Source: Brachypodium distachyon (Eukaryota > Streptophyta > Magnoliopsida > Poales > Poaceae). From it: 64,000 bases of DNA. The notes beneath the pieces are model-generated. The model had not been told where the DNA came from, searched no databases, and was given only the letters and a program-made list of their open reading frames with translations. Positions within the stretch are counted from its first letter, which is position 1. Each line of letters opens with the position of its first letter. Made by a program: the position numbers and the translations under genes. Below are positions 11,390 to 22,600 of this stretch, piece after piece. The stretch lies in the NCBI RefSeq assembly GCF_000005505.3, contig NC_016131.3:49213355-49277354 (forward strand), in the 5' to 3' direction.

Positions 11390-11670
11390 TATATGTTCCT
11401 AGCCATAATATGGGTTCTCCCTGTACTTCCTGCGAGTCCCATCACCAACTGTTGCTACAAACATGGATAGGGCTGGGTTCTTCGTAAAGTGACAACACGC
11501 ATGCATCCACATCCGACCCATAGTACGCATAGAGGAGAATCCGTAGATTGGGAATAGGAGACACAGGGAGATGAATGCTTAGTAGCACGGGAGAGGACTG
11601 TTACAGGATCGTTCATACCAGTTGTTGGGTATAAGTTATACCGAACATGATAATCAATAGAAGGACGGCT
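11390..11670. repeat. local low-copy repeat, copy near 11.5 kb
   Basis: It matches 1-240: 'ttgctacaaa acatgg' -like start, 'gggctgggttcttcgtaaa', and the marker GGGAATAGGAGACACAGGGA followed by 'gaatgcttag'. No ORF of interest. Confidence 0.65.
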
Positions 11671-12102
11671 ATGGAAGTTCTTTTTGAGGTTCATATTTGT
11701 TACTTTCCAACACGGCCATTAGCTTGTTAGCAAGTTCGATGCATACGTACTTTCGCAGTTAAGAGAACGTTGTTGTTTGTAACAGAGATAAACAAGTTGT
11801 CACTAATTTTTAAAAATCGTTCTCTCGAAGCATAGAGAAGAAAATCCAAAATGCAAGAGGTGACATAGTATAGTGTATCAAGCGCCTAATCCTGACCAAA
11901 GATAACTTAGTTAAGCGGAACTCTCGGGAGAGGGCTTAGTTAGTGTACTTTCTGGCACAGGCCAAGCTTTACCGCAAGTGTCTGCGTTCCGGCGACGAGA
12001 TGACTAGATGTTCTACGGAATCCAATACAATTGAGTCCAAGTATGACATATTGAAGTTCAGTAGCTCCATTTGTGGAACCAACATCCGCATGCTGCAAGC
12101 TT

Positions 12103-13075
12103 CACTACCGCAAACCGATATATCCTTGTCGGACGACTTCTATTCCTGTCGGGCCCGCAGCCGGCCGACAGGAATATAAGTATTCTCTGTCATGAATTAC
12201 ATGGCACACAGGAGAACAAAACATTTTCCTGTCGGTCGGCTCGAAACACACAGAAAAATATATATTCCTGTCGGTTTTGAAGTCCACACACGGGGATGAA
12301 CATATATTCCTGTCGGGCAACTGTACACCGACAGAAATATAATCTCCTCCTGTCGGTTTTTTCGTCAGCCTGACAGGGAAATCTTCTATTCTTGTCGGGA
12401 TTTTTTTCTGGCCGACGGGAATATGTATTTTCCCGTGGGTTGGATACGGACAGGAATAGGAATTGAAAATGTTTTTGAAACTTTTGACTTACCAAATGAG
12501 CTCCAAATTGGGCGAGACCGAGAGAGGACTCATGTTAGACCCTAACAAGCTTGGAGTCAAAATATGAACACTAAATGTGAGATATGATCATACCTTGCCT
12601 TGAATGGTTCAAGGTAAGTCGAATGTAGAGTTCATCTCTTCTATCCAATAAATTTCGGCACATTTTTCATTGTTGGATATAGTATGATTTGGCCCTATAG
12701 TGTAACATAAGAATCGCATAAAAGGTTGTAAATGTACTAAATGTAATTTTTATTTGATACCATTTGGACAAAATAATGTGTTTTTGATTTTTTTTAACTA
12801 TTTAATGGAAGTATTGTATAAAAGAATTATCAAAAATATTATTCCAAAAATTATAAATCAATGTACTAGAAAGAATTGGTTTGATCTATTCACATATATG
12901 AAATAATATACTACACAGTATTTATAAAACAAGTGTAATCTTTCATTTAGATTTTCTATTGCTGTGAGTATAAATAACACGCACAGGAATATATATTTTC
13001 TGTCGACGACACGCACAGGAATATGTGTTTTCTTGTCGGCTTCCTTCCCAAACCCACAGGAATATATCTCGTGGC
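12103..13075 (+). mobile_element. degenerate CACTA-like element end with subterminal repeats
   Basis: CACTACCGCAAACC at 12103 resembles a CACTA terminus. At least ten copies of TTCCTGTCGG or its complement CCGACAGGAA follow at 12140-12460. Three 'cacaggaatat' units lie near 12983, 13014 and 13056, as expected for subterminal repeats of the opposite end. The interior is AT-rich without a transposase. The matching terminal GGTAGTG was not found, so the right boundary is uncertain. Confidence 0.5.
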
Positions 13076-13106
13076 AAAATCCCACGCGCGGCCTCAGACA
13101 CGTCTA

Positions 13107-14588
13107 AGGGTGCGTTTGTTTGGGATTCTAAAATCGGCTCCAAGAGCTTCTGGGCTGTGGAATCCGGAGCCCAGGAGCGCTGCTGAAAAAAATTGGTACA
13201 GCATAGGAGAATCCGCGAAATTGGTGCTTCTTCAAGCAGCTGCATAGGAGAATCCGCGAAATTAGTGCTTCTTCAAGCAGCTGCAGGTCTAAAACTTCTC
13301 TTTTACTAAATTGTCCTCCCACCAAACTACATAAAACGTACCGGCTCGTTTTGTTCTTGCCTCGAACTCGTGCCCAACCGAACGGGAACACCCCGCCGCC
13401 GCCACCTCTCTCCACGGGCGCCGCCGCGACCTTCCTTTCCGGCCACCGGCGCTGCCGCCACCTCCCTCTCCGGACAGCGGCTCCTTCTCCGCAGACCCCA
13501 CCTCTACCCTATACTTCGGCGCCTTCTCTCTCTTCTTTCTCCCCTGCCGCCGTCACCTATCTTCCCTGGCCGCCGCCGCCCGATCTGTGGTTGCCGGCGC
13601 CGCCGCCTTCCTTCGTCCGGTGGGATGGAGCCGCCGCGGTACCTGCCAGCCTCCCGAGGTCCAGGGGTCCGGTTGCCCCTACTCCACGACTTCCTTCTCC
13701 CGCTGCCCCCTGAAATCGACGGATGGCCGAGGTCCAGACTCCAGAGGTCCGGCCGCCCAACCTACGACGGCAGCAGGCGTCCATGGAGGACCTCCCCCCT
13801 CCGGCCCTCCTCCAGAAATCGAGCCCTCTTCCCCCGTTCCGCCTCCATTTGGCGTTGCTACCTCCCTCTCTGCTTTTTTTCTCTTTAGTTTGTATTTAGA
13901 TGGAATCTTTGATGTATACCGGCGCCGCTGCCCTGCTCCGGCGGGTGAAACAGTCCCTGCTCGCCTCCCGAGCTCCCGTGGTCTGGTGCCTCTCTCTCTC
14001 TCTTATCTGCTTCTCCTCTCTCCCGGTGTCTTTGCCTGCCATGTGCCTCTCTCGAACCATCTTTTCACTAAACTAACGTGTATCCACTAATCAATTGTTA
14101 AGCATTAATCTAAGGTATATACGACATGAACAAATCTAAGGTGTATGCACTGAGGAAACTTCACTAATCTAAGATGTATATTACTCCGTATTTAATAACC
14201 ATGCTTTGCGGTCTTGAAGAAAAAATGACGCATGTTAATTTTATCTATGGTATAATGTGTTCAAAATTATTTTTATGCGGTGGTGTGAAGAAATGTTCAC
14301 GTGCGGCAAAAAAACAAATCTTAAACGACTAATTTACATTTAAAACAGCACAACGAACACTAATTTACGGTTAAAACAATACCGCTAGCGCTAATGCTAA
14401 CAGAACTACATGATCATTCAGGTCATTACAACACATTGTAGCTGCAGCTGCAGCCGGACCAGCCGAACAAACAAACATGTATAAGACAACTAAAACCTTC
14501 CGGTTGCAGCTGGCAGCCATAACTGATTCTGAAAACTGCAACTGTAGAATCTGGAGCTGTGGAGCTCCATCCCAAACAAACACAACCC
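13107..14588. mobile_element. non-autonomous DNA transposon-like unit with inverted ends
   Basis: The left end reads AAGGGTGCGTTTGTTTGGGA and the right end ATCCCAAACAAACACAACCC, so the outer 20 bases are inverted repeats. Complementary 'ctccaagagcttctgg'-like and 'gaatctggagctgtgg' segments follow inside. The interior has no transposase. It carries a GC-rich proline-rich stretch (13350-14060). No target duplication could be seen, so hAT, Mutator or another origin remains open. Confidence 0.55.
13203..13284. repeat. 41-bp tandem duplication
   Basis: CATAGGAGAATCCGCGAAAT followed by 'trgtgcttcttcaagcagctg' occurs twice in direct succession, with one base difference. Confidence 0.85.
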
Positions 14589-15344
14589 AAGACCATTCGT
14601 AACAATCCCTTACCCTAGATTCCCTCCTGAACTGTCTCACTCCCTCACTCCTACTCCCTCCCGAGCCGCCGCCGCTCCCAACATCAGCCCCTCCTCCGCC
14701 GGTGCCGGCCTCCCCATCGCGTCGCTCCCCGCCTCCCCATCGCGCCTCCCTGCCTCTCCTCCACCGGCCCCGCCTCCCCATCGCGCCCCCTTCTCTCCCC
14801 GAGCCACCGCCAGTCCCATCGCCCCTCTCCTCCGCCGCCCTCGCCCCAGTTCTCCTCTGCCTTCGCGCCGTCCCCCGCCTCCTCGGATCCGCCACCGACG
14901 ACCCACGCCTCGTCGGATCCGCCATGGGCCGCCGCCAGCAAGATAGGGGAGGCCGGATCCGCTGCCCCCGAGCCCGCGCGCCGCCGGATCAGCCGCCGTC
15001 AACCTCCTCTCTGGTCGGATCCGTCGCCCTCGTGCCCAAGCGTCGCCGGATCCGGCCTCCCCTATCTCAGTTCGTTACTCTTTTCCCTCTCTTGGTTCTC
15101 TTACTCTCTCTGTTCTCTTGATCTCTCTCACTCTCCTGTAAACTAATTCTGTTAACAAAAAGAATAGGTGATGCAAAGAACTAAATATTTGTCTCCAACT
15201 GAATCTCTGAGAGCATATATGCTTAATCTTCTGGTTACTTGTAGAGAACACTAGAGGAGACTATTCCAGCACCAAAGAGAGCGCTTAGGTCTCAATCTGC
15301 TGGACCATCTCAATTGCCTAGTTGTATAAACATGTAGGTTTAAT
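14589..15344 (+). other. GC-rich stretch then possible exon remnant
   Basis: At 14640-15120 there is a 139-codon plus-strand ORF rich in Pro, Ser and Arg, with competing ORFs on the minus strand. At 15245-15318 a short open stretch after a TTGTAG acceptor-like site could read as an exon (TLEETIPAPK at its start). It is cut off at about 15345 by the start of the LTR array. I cannot identify a gene. Confidence 0.3.
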
Positions 15345-15552
15345 TTTCCTCTGCTCCATTGTAATCTCATCATGAATATCAAGCTCAGACAAGCAGGACG
15401 TACGGGTATTACCTTTCGAGGGCCCTGAACCTGCGTAAATCGTGTCCCTTGTGTCCTTGTTAACCGACGGAGTCGCCGACACGCACGCTACGTGTCTTCT
15501 CCCTGATCTAGAGCTCATCAAGATGGGCATTGTCGAAGGTAACCCCTCGTCA
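15345..15552 (+). repeat. array LTR 1 (5'-truncated)
   Basis: It matches the last 208 bases of the complete LTRs, from 'ctccattgtaatctcatcat' to CGTCA. The first ~138 bases, including the TATA region, are missing at the junction with unrelated DNA. Confidence 0.85.
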
Positions 15553-15553
15553 T

Positions 15554-15571
15554 TGGCGCCGACCGTGGGGA
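15554..15571 (+). other. primer-binding site, array unit 1
   Basis: TGGCGCCGACCGTGGGGA follows the LTR's terminal CA after one base. The TGGCGCC start is typical of grass gypsy elements primed by a tRNA ending in GGCGCCA. The exact tRNA is not assigned. Confidence 0.75.
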
Positions 15572-15642
15572 AGACGCGTGTCGGATCTACGACTCCAGCG
15601 GCCTCATCTTCATCGGGCGGGTTGTTGACTCAGGCGGAGTCG

Positions 15643-16573
15643 ATGACTCTCGGCTCCTTCCACTTCACCGCCCATTCACCAGCCAGGCGCGCAACCTTCG
15701 ACTCGCTGCAGTCTGGCATCGATCCCACGTTCAGAGATTACCACATACGGGCCGACGAGACCGGAATCCTGCAATTCCCAGATTTCCTCGCACCCCCACT
15801 CGAAGCGCCAGGACCCTTCGCTGCGGTCAGATCGCTCTCGACATCCGATACCTCAGGCTCCAGCAGCGTCAGGAAATCGGACCCCGATCTGTTCTCTACC
15901 GGATCGGAACAATCTTTTCCAGCAGAAAGTCCCGTCCCTAGCGATGCTGGCGACTGCTCCGATCAAGAAAGTTGCCGCGACGACAACGATTCGGAGGCTC
16001 GGAGCAACATCGCTCAGGTCTTCATGACGACCGCCGCTGACCCTCAGTCGGCTCAGAACAACTGCACTCCAGAGGAGACGGCTCGCGTCCGTGAAGCCAT
16101 CAACTCTGGAGCAGCCATAACCAACCCTACCGCCGCAGAGTTACAACTTCTCAACAGTTGTCTCCTCCAGGCCCGTGGGGATCTGGTCAAAGAAAGACAG
16201 GAGCTCGACCAGGCGAGGAGGTAGCACGAAGAACGAGCACGACGAACGACTCGAGAGGACTTGCTCAGCGAGTCATCTCGTGACTCGTCCCTTCACACGG
16301 CGAACTCGCCGCAGGAACCGACTCAACAGCATGCCAGCCGGCGACCGAACTACTCGGAACCTTGAGTCGAGCTTCCCGTCGGTCGACGATCGAGGTGACA
16401 TGATCCCCGAAACCCCGGAAGCCGCCATCATCGCGGCCAGGAGCTACCTGCAGACGATCCGACCGCCGGAAGGAGACTCGCGGTCTGACGTCCATAGGCA
16501 GATCCTGGATAGCTTGAACAAGGCGGGAGCCTCCTGCATCAGCCAGGAGCCGGCACTCGAAGGGAGAGACTAG
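15643..16573 (+). pseudogene. gag-like protein of array unit 1, broken
   Basis: The first frame starts at ATG 15643 (MTLGSFHFTAHS) and stops at 16222-16224, where the other copies read CAG instead of TAG. The frame otherwise continues into an Arg/Glu-rich tail. A second, overlapping frame carries DDRGDMIPETPEAAIIAAR and SDVHRQILDSLNKAG and ends at 16573. The proteins are acidic to mixed charge, with no zinc knuckle, protease or polymerase. I read them as a gag-like remnant of a non-autonomous element, from position after the primer site, not from a domain match. Confidence 0.6.
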
Positions 16574-16589
16574 ATTCATATCTTACCGT

Positions 16590-16935
16590 TGTAATGGGGT
16601 TGGACTCTCCCTGAGACCTAGACTCCTCCATATATAAAGGACTAGGAGGGGAGAGCCAACGCAGATCGAACTCCCACGCATACACCGCATACACCCATCC
16701 TCGCCAGATCAACTCTGCGAACCCGAGGCTCCGCGGCTCCATTGTAATCTCAACATCAATATCAAGCTCAGAGAAGCAGGACGTAGGGGTATTACCTTCC
16801 GAGGGACCTGAACCTGGGTAAATCGTGTCCCTTGTGTCCTTGTTAACTGATGGAGTCGCCGATACGCACGCTACGTGTCTTCTCCCTGATCTAGAGCTCA
16901 TCCAGATGGGCATTGTCGAAGGTAACCCCTCGTCA
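16590..16935 (+). repeat. array LTR 2 (complete, 346 bp)
   Basis: It runs from TGTAATGGGGTTGG to CCCCTCGTCA. It contains CCATATATAAAGGACTAGGA near 16628 as a probable TATA region, and the GCAGGACGTAGG block. A purine run, GAAGGGAGAGAC, lies 20-30 bp upstream as the likely polypurine tract. Confidence 0.85.
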
Positions 16936-17129
16936 TTGGCGCCGACCGTGGGGAAGACGCGTGTCGGATCTACGACTCCAGCGGCCTCATCTTCATCGGG
17001 CGGGTCGTCGACTCAGGCGGAGTCGATGACTCTCGGCTCCTTCCACTTTACCGCTCATTCACCAGCCAGGCGTGCAGCCTTCGACTCGCTGCAGTCTAGC
17101 ATCGATCTCATGTTCGGAGATTACCACAT
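16936..17129 (+). pseudogene. array interior 2, cut by the Tat element
   Basis: The interior starts as in other copies (primer site, then the MTLGSFHFTAHS frame) but ends after 'ttaccaca', where the Tat 5' LTR begins with TGTCGCACC. The remainder of this unit is not found on the far side of the Tat element. Confidence 0.85.
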
Positions 17130-18118
17130 TGTCGCACCAGTGGCACCCGGGGTACCACCTCTGCGCGACGCGTGGGCCCCTTCCCCGGGTTCCCGGAAAG
17201 TTCTCATCCCGGGGAGCGCCGACGAGCTCCCCGGCAAGCTTCCAGCCCGAAAGGGGCTCGCAGGGATTCGGGGAATATTCCCGCTTGGGCACCTCCCGGG
17301 AAGCTGCTTCCCGGGAGGGGGTTCCCGGGTGCGCTGGGCCCGGGTGCTTCCCGGGGTCGACTTGCGGGGACTGGAGGTTCCCGGGTGCGTGCCCCCGCCT
17401 CGCGCGTGGGGCATGGTGGTCAGCGCCGCACGGGCGCGTGGCGAGCGTGGGACGCATGGTGCCACCAAGACAAGGAGTAAGGCACGCGGCTCAGTAAACG
17501 AGCCGACCGACGGGTAGTGACCCGTCCGATCCAAGGAACAGTGGTTGTCTAATCCTACCCTAGGGTCTTAGGCCCCTAGCATCGGAGGTGGTGCCCATGC
17601 ACGCCACCAGCTCACCGGGGGGAGTTGCATGCCTCCCCGTTGGACACTTGTAGCCCATGCACCGTGGCACATGTGGCATCCCCTTGTGTATAAAAGGAGG
17701 ACCCATGCCAACGGTCAAGGGGGTTAGACGGTTGGCGGGTCAGACAGCTGGTAGGATAGTGAGTTGGTCAGTTGGTTCCAGTAGATAGCCAGCAGAGAGT
17801 AGTAAGGAGTACGTAGACATTGAGAGGAAGCCCGGGAATTGGCCCGGACAAACTTGCAAACGTTTGATCTGCAATCAATATCAGTTCAGACAGGCAGGAC
17901 GTAGGATTTTACACCTCCAGGTGGCCCGAACCTGGGTAAAAAACGGGTGTGCATTTGTTCTTGTACTAGCGCGCACTCTTAGCATTTTGTCTCACCGGCC
18001 CCGGAAGGCCTCATCCGCCGTGCCGGCGATAGCCGGGTCTCCGCCCCAGACGACCCTACCGAACCTAAAAGGGGGACATGGCTGCATGCCTCCGGTGTCG
18101 GAGCACCGAGCGACGACA
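17130..18118 (+). repeat. Tat 5' LTR, 989 bp
   Basis: It begins TGTCGCACCAGTGGCACC and ends GAGCGACGACA. A TATA-like GTGTATAAAAGGAGG lies near 17685, and the GCAGGACGTAGG block is near 17895. It matches the solo LTR at 9392-10377 in reverse orientation. Confidence 0.93.
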
Positions 18119-18120
18119 TC

Positions 18121-18138
18121 TGGCGCGCCAGGTAGGGG
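18121..18138 (+). other. Tat primer-binding site
   Basis: TGGCGCGCCAGGTAGGGG lies two bases after the LTR end. Position and the TGG start fit a primer site. I do not assign the tRNA. Confidence 0.7.
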
Positions 18139-18227
18139 CGCGGGAGTGGACAACGCCGGAGATCGCCGGCAGCAGAAGTTCCCATCAGCATCGGCTTCAT
18201 TCTTCTTCGTCGACGAGCCTAGTCACC

Positions 18228-19600
18228 ATGCCCCCCAAGCGGGCTAGTGACTCCCGCATAGACCCGCATGAGGCCCCAGCGGTGCACACGCGGTCGCACG
18301 ACGTGCGACCCGAGTCGGGAGCTCAAGAGAATCCCGAGTCCTCGAGGGTGCAGCAAACGCAGCTGCCTCCGCCGCCTCCTCGACCGTCGACCGACAATCG
18401 ACCGAGGGGATCGGCTGCCCCCAGTGCCGGGGGCAGTCGGGTGAGCACGCATGGCATCGCCCGGGTCAGCCAACGGGTTGAGTCGCGGCCCGAGGATGCC
18501 CCACGGCAGCGACACTCGGAGCACGCCGCGTCACGGGCGACCCCTGGAGGTTCGCACCCTGCGCACCCGGAGGCGTCCCGTGCGAACCCCGGCTGAAGCC
18601 ATCGTCGCCGCGCGCGTCATGGTGCGGTACGAGCCGCAGCAGGGCACGCCGGCGCGAGTTGGAAGTGCTTCTCGCCCTGGCCGCCCAGCAGCCGCAAGGT
18701 GAGGGCGCCCCGGTAGGCTCTGGCCACGGGCGGAACTCAGAGCGCGAAGGCGCGCCGCCCGCCTCGCGACAGGGGGAGAACCCTCCCCCTCCTCAGCAAG
18801 GCCAAGGAGACGGGGGCCCGGAGGGGTCCTCGAACTCATCGTCCACCGTTCCGGGGGGCGATGCGCGTGGCATCTTGAATGCCCGCCAACAGGAGGATCT
18901 GCGCCCGCGCTTGGAGCGCCGGCGTAGGCGCGAGGTGGAGCGCCAGCGCCCACTGGAGCAAGAAGACGCTCCCATGGGCCCCGAAGACGGCTGCACCGTG
19001 TTCACACGCGAGCTGCGGCGGGTGACGTGGCCCCGTAAGTTCCGAGCGCTTGCGCTCGGTACCTACGACGGGACCGCTAACCCCAAATATTTTCTCCTGA
19101 CCTATACGCTGGGCATGCATGCCATCGGCGTCGACGACAAGGTCAGGGCAAACTGGTTCCCGATGGTCTTGAAGGGATTAGCACGAACCTGGTTGCTACC
19201 CCGCAAGGGCTAGCGCCCGAGCTGGCAGCCTAGGCTGCCGCGAGCCCTAGCGAGGGCTCGCAGAAGAAGGGTTCCCATAAGCGCAGCGGGAAGCAAGTCC
19301 TCGCTGCAGACTCGGGGGCTCCTGCTACGAGGCCCACGAAGAACGCCTCGCCGGGTGGAGAGTCTGGCGGGAAGCAGGGCGACGCGCCCCGCTGCTCTAT
19401 CCACAACAACTCCACCCACAACGCGCAGAGTTGCCGTGTCCTGCAAGGGATCAAGCAGCGGCGGGAGCGGCGCCACGAGGAGCGCCGCGCCGCCGGCGCC
19501 TGCTTCAATTGTGGCGACATCGGGCATCTCTCCCGAGATTGCCCGAACGACCCCAGAGCGGGTCCGAGGCCGGCCGGCGCTGGTGCCGGTAGGGTTGAAC
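18228..19600 (+). pseudogene. Tat gag, frameshifted and internally deleted
   Basis: Translation probably began at ATG 18228 (MPPKRASDSR). The protein is spread over three frames. The first stops at 18596; a short overlapping frame holds RTPAEAIVAARVMVRYE; the third runs to 19213 with the capsid-type segment KFRALALGTYDGTANPKYF. The capsid part then stops abruptly and a further frame resumes with CSIHNNSTHNAQSC and the zinc knuckle. Compared with complete Tat gag proteins, a block between capsid core and knuckle appears missing near 19200. It would package RNA in an intact element; here it cannot be made whole. Confidence 0.82.
19501..19545 (+). other. CCHC zinc knuckle of Tat gag
   Basis: The codons read CFNCGDIGHLSRDC, a CX2CX4HX4C nucleocapsid knuckle that binds RNA. 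The frame is offset from the preceding capsid frame. Confidence 0.93.
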
Positions 19601-19639
19601 CCTAAGGGGGGCGCAGCCAGCCCCTCGCTGCGCGGGAAC

Positions 19640-22600
19640 GCACTCCTCGGGGGCGTGACAGGGCGCGAGCCGAGGAGCAGCGCGAGTCCGACTATACCGG
19701 CAGCGATGAACCGGGCTTCCAGGAGCCTCGTGGTGTCGCCTGCATCCATGGGGGAGCTTACGCTCTCCCATCCCACGCCGCGGTGAAGCGCCTCACCCGC
19801 GACATGTGCGCGCTGTTGCCGGATGCGGAGCTGCAACAGCCGCTGAGGTGGTCGCACGTGCCGATCACCTTCAGCGCCGACGATCACCCAGCACGACAGT
19901 TGGGTTCCGGGGTAATACCCTTCGTCGTCTCGCCGATCATTAGCAATATGATGGTGACCAAGGTGCTGGTGGACAACGGAGCGGGGCTTAACCTCCTGTC
20001 GGCCAGGCTGGTGGAAAAGCTCCAGCTGCCGATGGAGCAGCTGAAGCCCACCGAACTGTTCCGAGGGGTGAACCCCGGGATCGTGCGCCTGCTGGGACGC
20101 ATCACGCTGCCGGTCACCTTTGGGTCCTGGGAAGCGTTCAGGACCGAGCACATAGTGTTCGACGTGGCGCATACCCCGTTGCCCTACAACGGGATCCTTG
20201 GCGGCCGGCGCTGATCAAGTTTATGGCGGCTACGCATGACGCCTATGGCGTGATGAAGATGCCGTCCGTCTATGGAGTCCTCTCCATCAGGTGCGATCTC
20301 AAAGACGCAGTTGGTGCGTTGGCGAGGTCGTCCGGGCCGCTGCTACAGCTGACGCCGGCAATGAGGGTCTCGTCGAGGACGACGCCTTGCCGGGTGATGC
20401 GCCGGCAACGAAGAAGGCCCGCGCCACCCCGCAAGGGCTAGCCGGGGGAGGCGCGGGCTCGAGCGCGCGCCCCGGCAAGGGGCAGAGGCTCCGGGAGGAG
20501 GCCACCAAAGTGAAGAAGCTGTCCCTCCAAGCCGGTGACAAGGAGCGCACCGTTACCGTCGGTGCGAACCTGACTGCCGAACAGGAAAGTGCCCTTGTCA
20601 CCTTCCTCCGGGAAAACGCCGACGTGTTCGCCTGGGAACCGTCGGACCTTTCCGGAGTCCCCAGGAAGGTGATTGAGCATCGGCTCGCGGTGCGCCCGGA
20701 TGCGCACCCTGTCAAGCAGAAGATCCGGCGGCAAGCACAAGAGCGGGAAGATTTCATCAAGCAAGAGGTGGGCAAGCTTAGGGCTGCCGGGGTGATCAGG
20801 GAAGTTTTGTACCCCACTTGGCTGGCTAATCGTGTAGTAGTGCCCAAAGCAGGGAATAAGCTTCGCATGTGGGTAGATTTTACCGATCTTAATCGTGCAT
20901 GCCCCAAGAATCCCTTCCCGGTACCCCGTATCGACCAGATAGTTGATTCTACCGCTGGTTGTGACTTGTTGAGTTTTCTGGATGCTTTCTCCGGCTACCA
21001 TCAAATCAAGATGGCGGTCGAGGACGAGGAAAAGACAGTGTTTATCACCCCGGTTGGCTGCTATTGCTATACATGCATGCCTTTCGGGTTGAAGAACGCG
21101 GGCTCCACATTCCAGCGCGCCCTGCGCGAATGTTTGGGGCCCCAGCTAGGCCGCAACGCGGAGGCCTACATGGATGACATCGTCATCAAATCGAAGCGTA
21201 GGGACTCGCTGATTGATGACCTGCGGGAGACATTTGACAACCTCCGCAGGATCAAGCTCAAGCTAAACCCAGATAAGTGCACCTTCGGTGTCAACTCCGG
21301 GCAGCTTCTGGGTTTCTTGGTTTCACACCGGGGGATACAGGCCAACCCGACCAAAATAGAAGCCATCGAGAAGATGGATTCCCCCCGCAAGGTGAAAGAT
21401 GTCCAGCGCCTCAACGGCTGCGTTCCCGCACTGGGACGTTTCATCTCCAGGCTGGGCGAGCGTGCCTTGCCTTTCTTCCGGGTAATGAAGAAGAAGGGTC
21501 CAGTCGACTGGACTCCCGAGGCCGAGGCGGCGCTCCAGGAACTCAAGCGATACATGAGGTCACCACCCATCCTCGTCGCCCCCAAGTTGGGCGAGCCGCT
21601 GCTACTCTACTTAGCGGCGACTGACCAGGTGGTCAGCTCGGTGCTGGTTGCCGAGAGGGAGGAAGACATCCCGGGGACTGGGGCTGCGGGGCAGGGGCTG
21701 AGCGGCCTCCGGCAACCGCCTCAAACCCGGGGACCGGCCCCGAGCCGGCAACCTCGGCGCTGCGGAAGAGGTTGGTGCAGCGCCCGGTGTACTTCGTTAG
21801 TACGGTGCTGTGCGACGCGCGGACAAGGTACCCGCAAGTACAGAAGCTTCTTCTGGGGATTCTCCTTGCGTCCCGCAAGCTGCGCCACTACTTCCAGGCG
21901 CACCGCGTCACGGTGGTGTCCGGGTTCACCCTCGAGCGGGCCCTCACCAACCATGAAGCCACCGGGAGGGTGGCCAAATGGAGGATGGAGATGTCGGAGT
22001 TTGACCTCCACTTCGCCAACTCGAAAAGCATCAAGAGCACGGCCCTGGCGGACTTCGTCGCGGAGTGGACATCCACGGGCGTAGAAGAAAGTGAGTCGGA
22101 GACCGGCCTTCTCGGCAAGTTGGACGAGGGTCACTGGGTCCTCTACTTCGACGCTGCGTTCAGTCTCCAGGGAGCAGGGGCCGGGGTCGTCATCGAGTCA
22201 CCAACAGTGGACCAGTTGCGGTTCGCCGTTCAACTCGGCTTCGCTAACTCCACCAATAACACGGCGGAGTACGAGGGCCTGTTTGCCGGGTTGCGGGCAG
22301 CGGTCGCCCTCGACATTAAGCGCCTGGTTGTTCGCGGCGATTCCCAGCTTGTGATCAACCAGGTGAACAAGGACTACGATTGCCCTCAAATGGCGCCGTA
22401 CGTGGAAGAGGTCCGCAAGCTGGAACGAAAGTTCAAGGGTTTGCGCTTCGAGCACGTCAAGCGGAAGGATAACTTCGCTGCTGACGAGCTGGCCAAGATG
22501 GCAGCAGAGCGTTGGAAGCCTCCTGTGGGGGTGTTCTGTCAGAAGCAAGTGGCTCCTTCAGTCGCCCCCCAGCCGGCTGCCGGGGACGCCCCTCCGGCAA

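Noticed and set aside
13351..14090. Three overlapping proline-rich ORFs of 120-172 codons
   Set aside because: All three forward frames are partly open in GC-rich DNA inside an inverted-end element. No motif supports one frame.
15442..15642. Upstream extension of the array gag-like ORF into the LTR from a GTG codon
   Set aside because: It runs through the LTR end and the primer-binding site, which is not translated in LTR elements. The first sensible ATG is 15643.
19210..20172. 320-codon minus-strand ORF opposite Tat gag and protease
   Set aside because: It mirrors the real coding frame of the retroelement and has no motif.
20299..21004. Two minus-strand ORFs opposite the Tat reverse transcriptase
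   Set aside because: Shadows of the sense pol frame.
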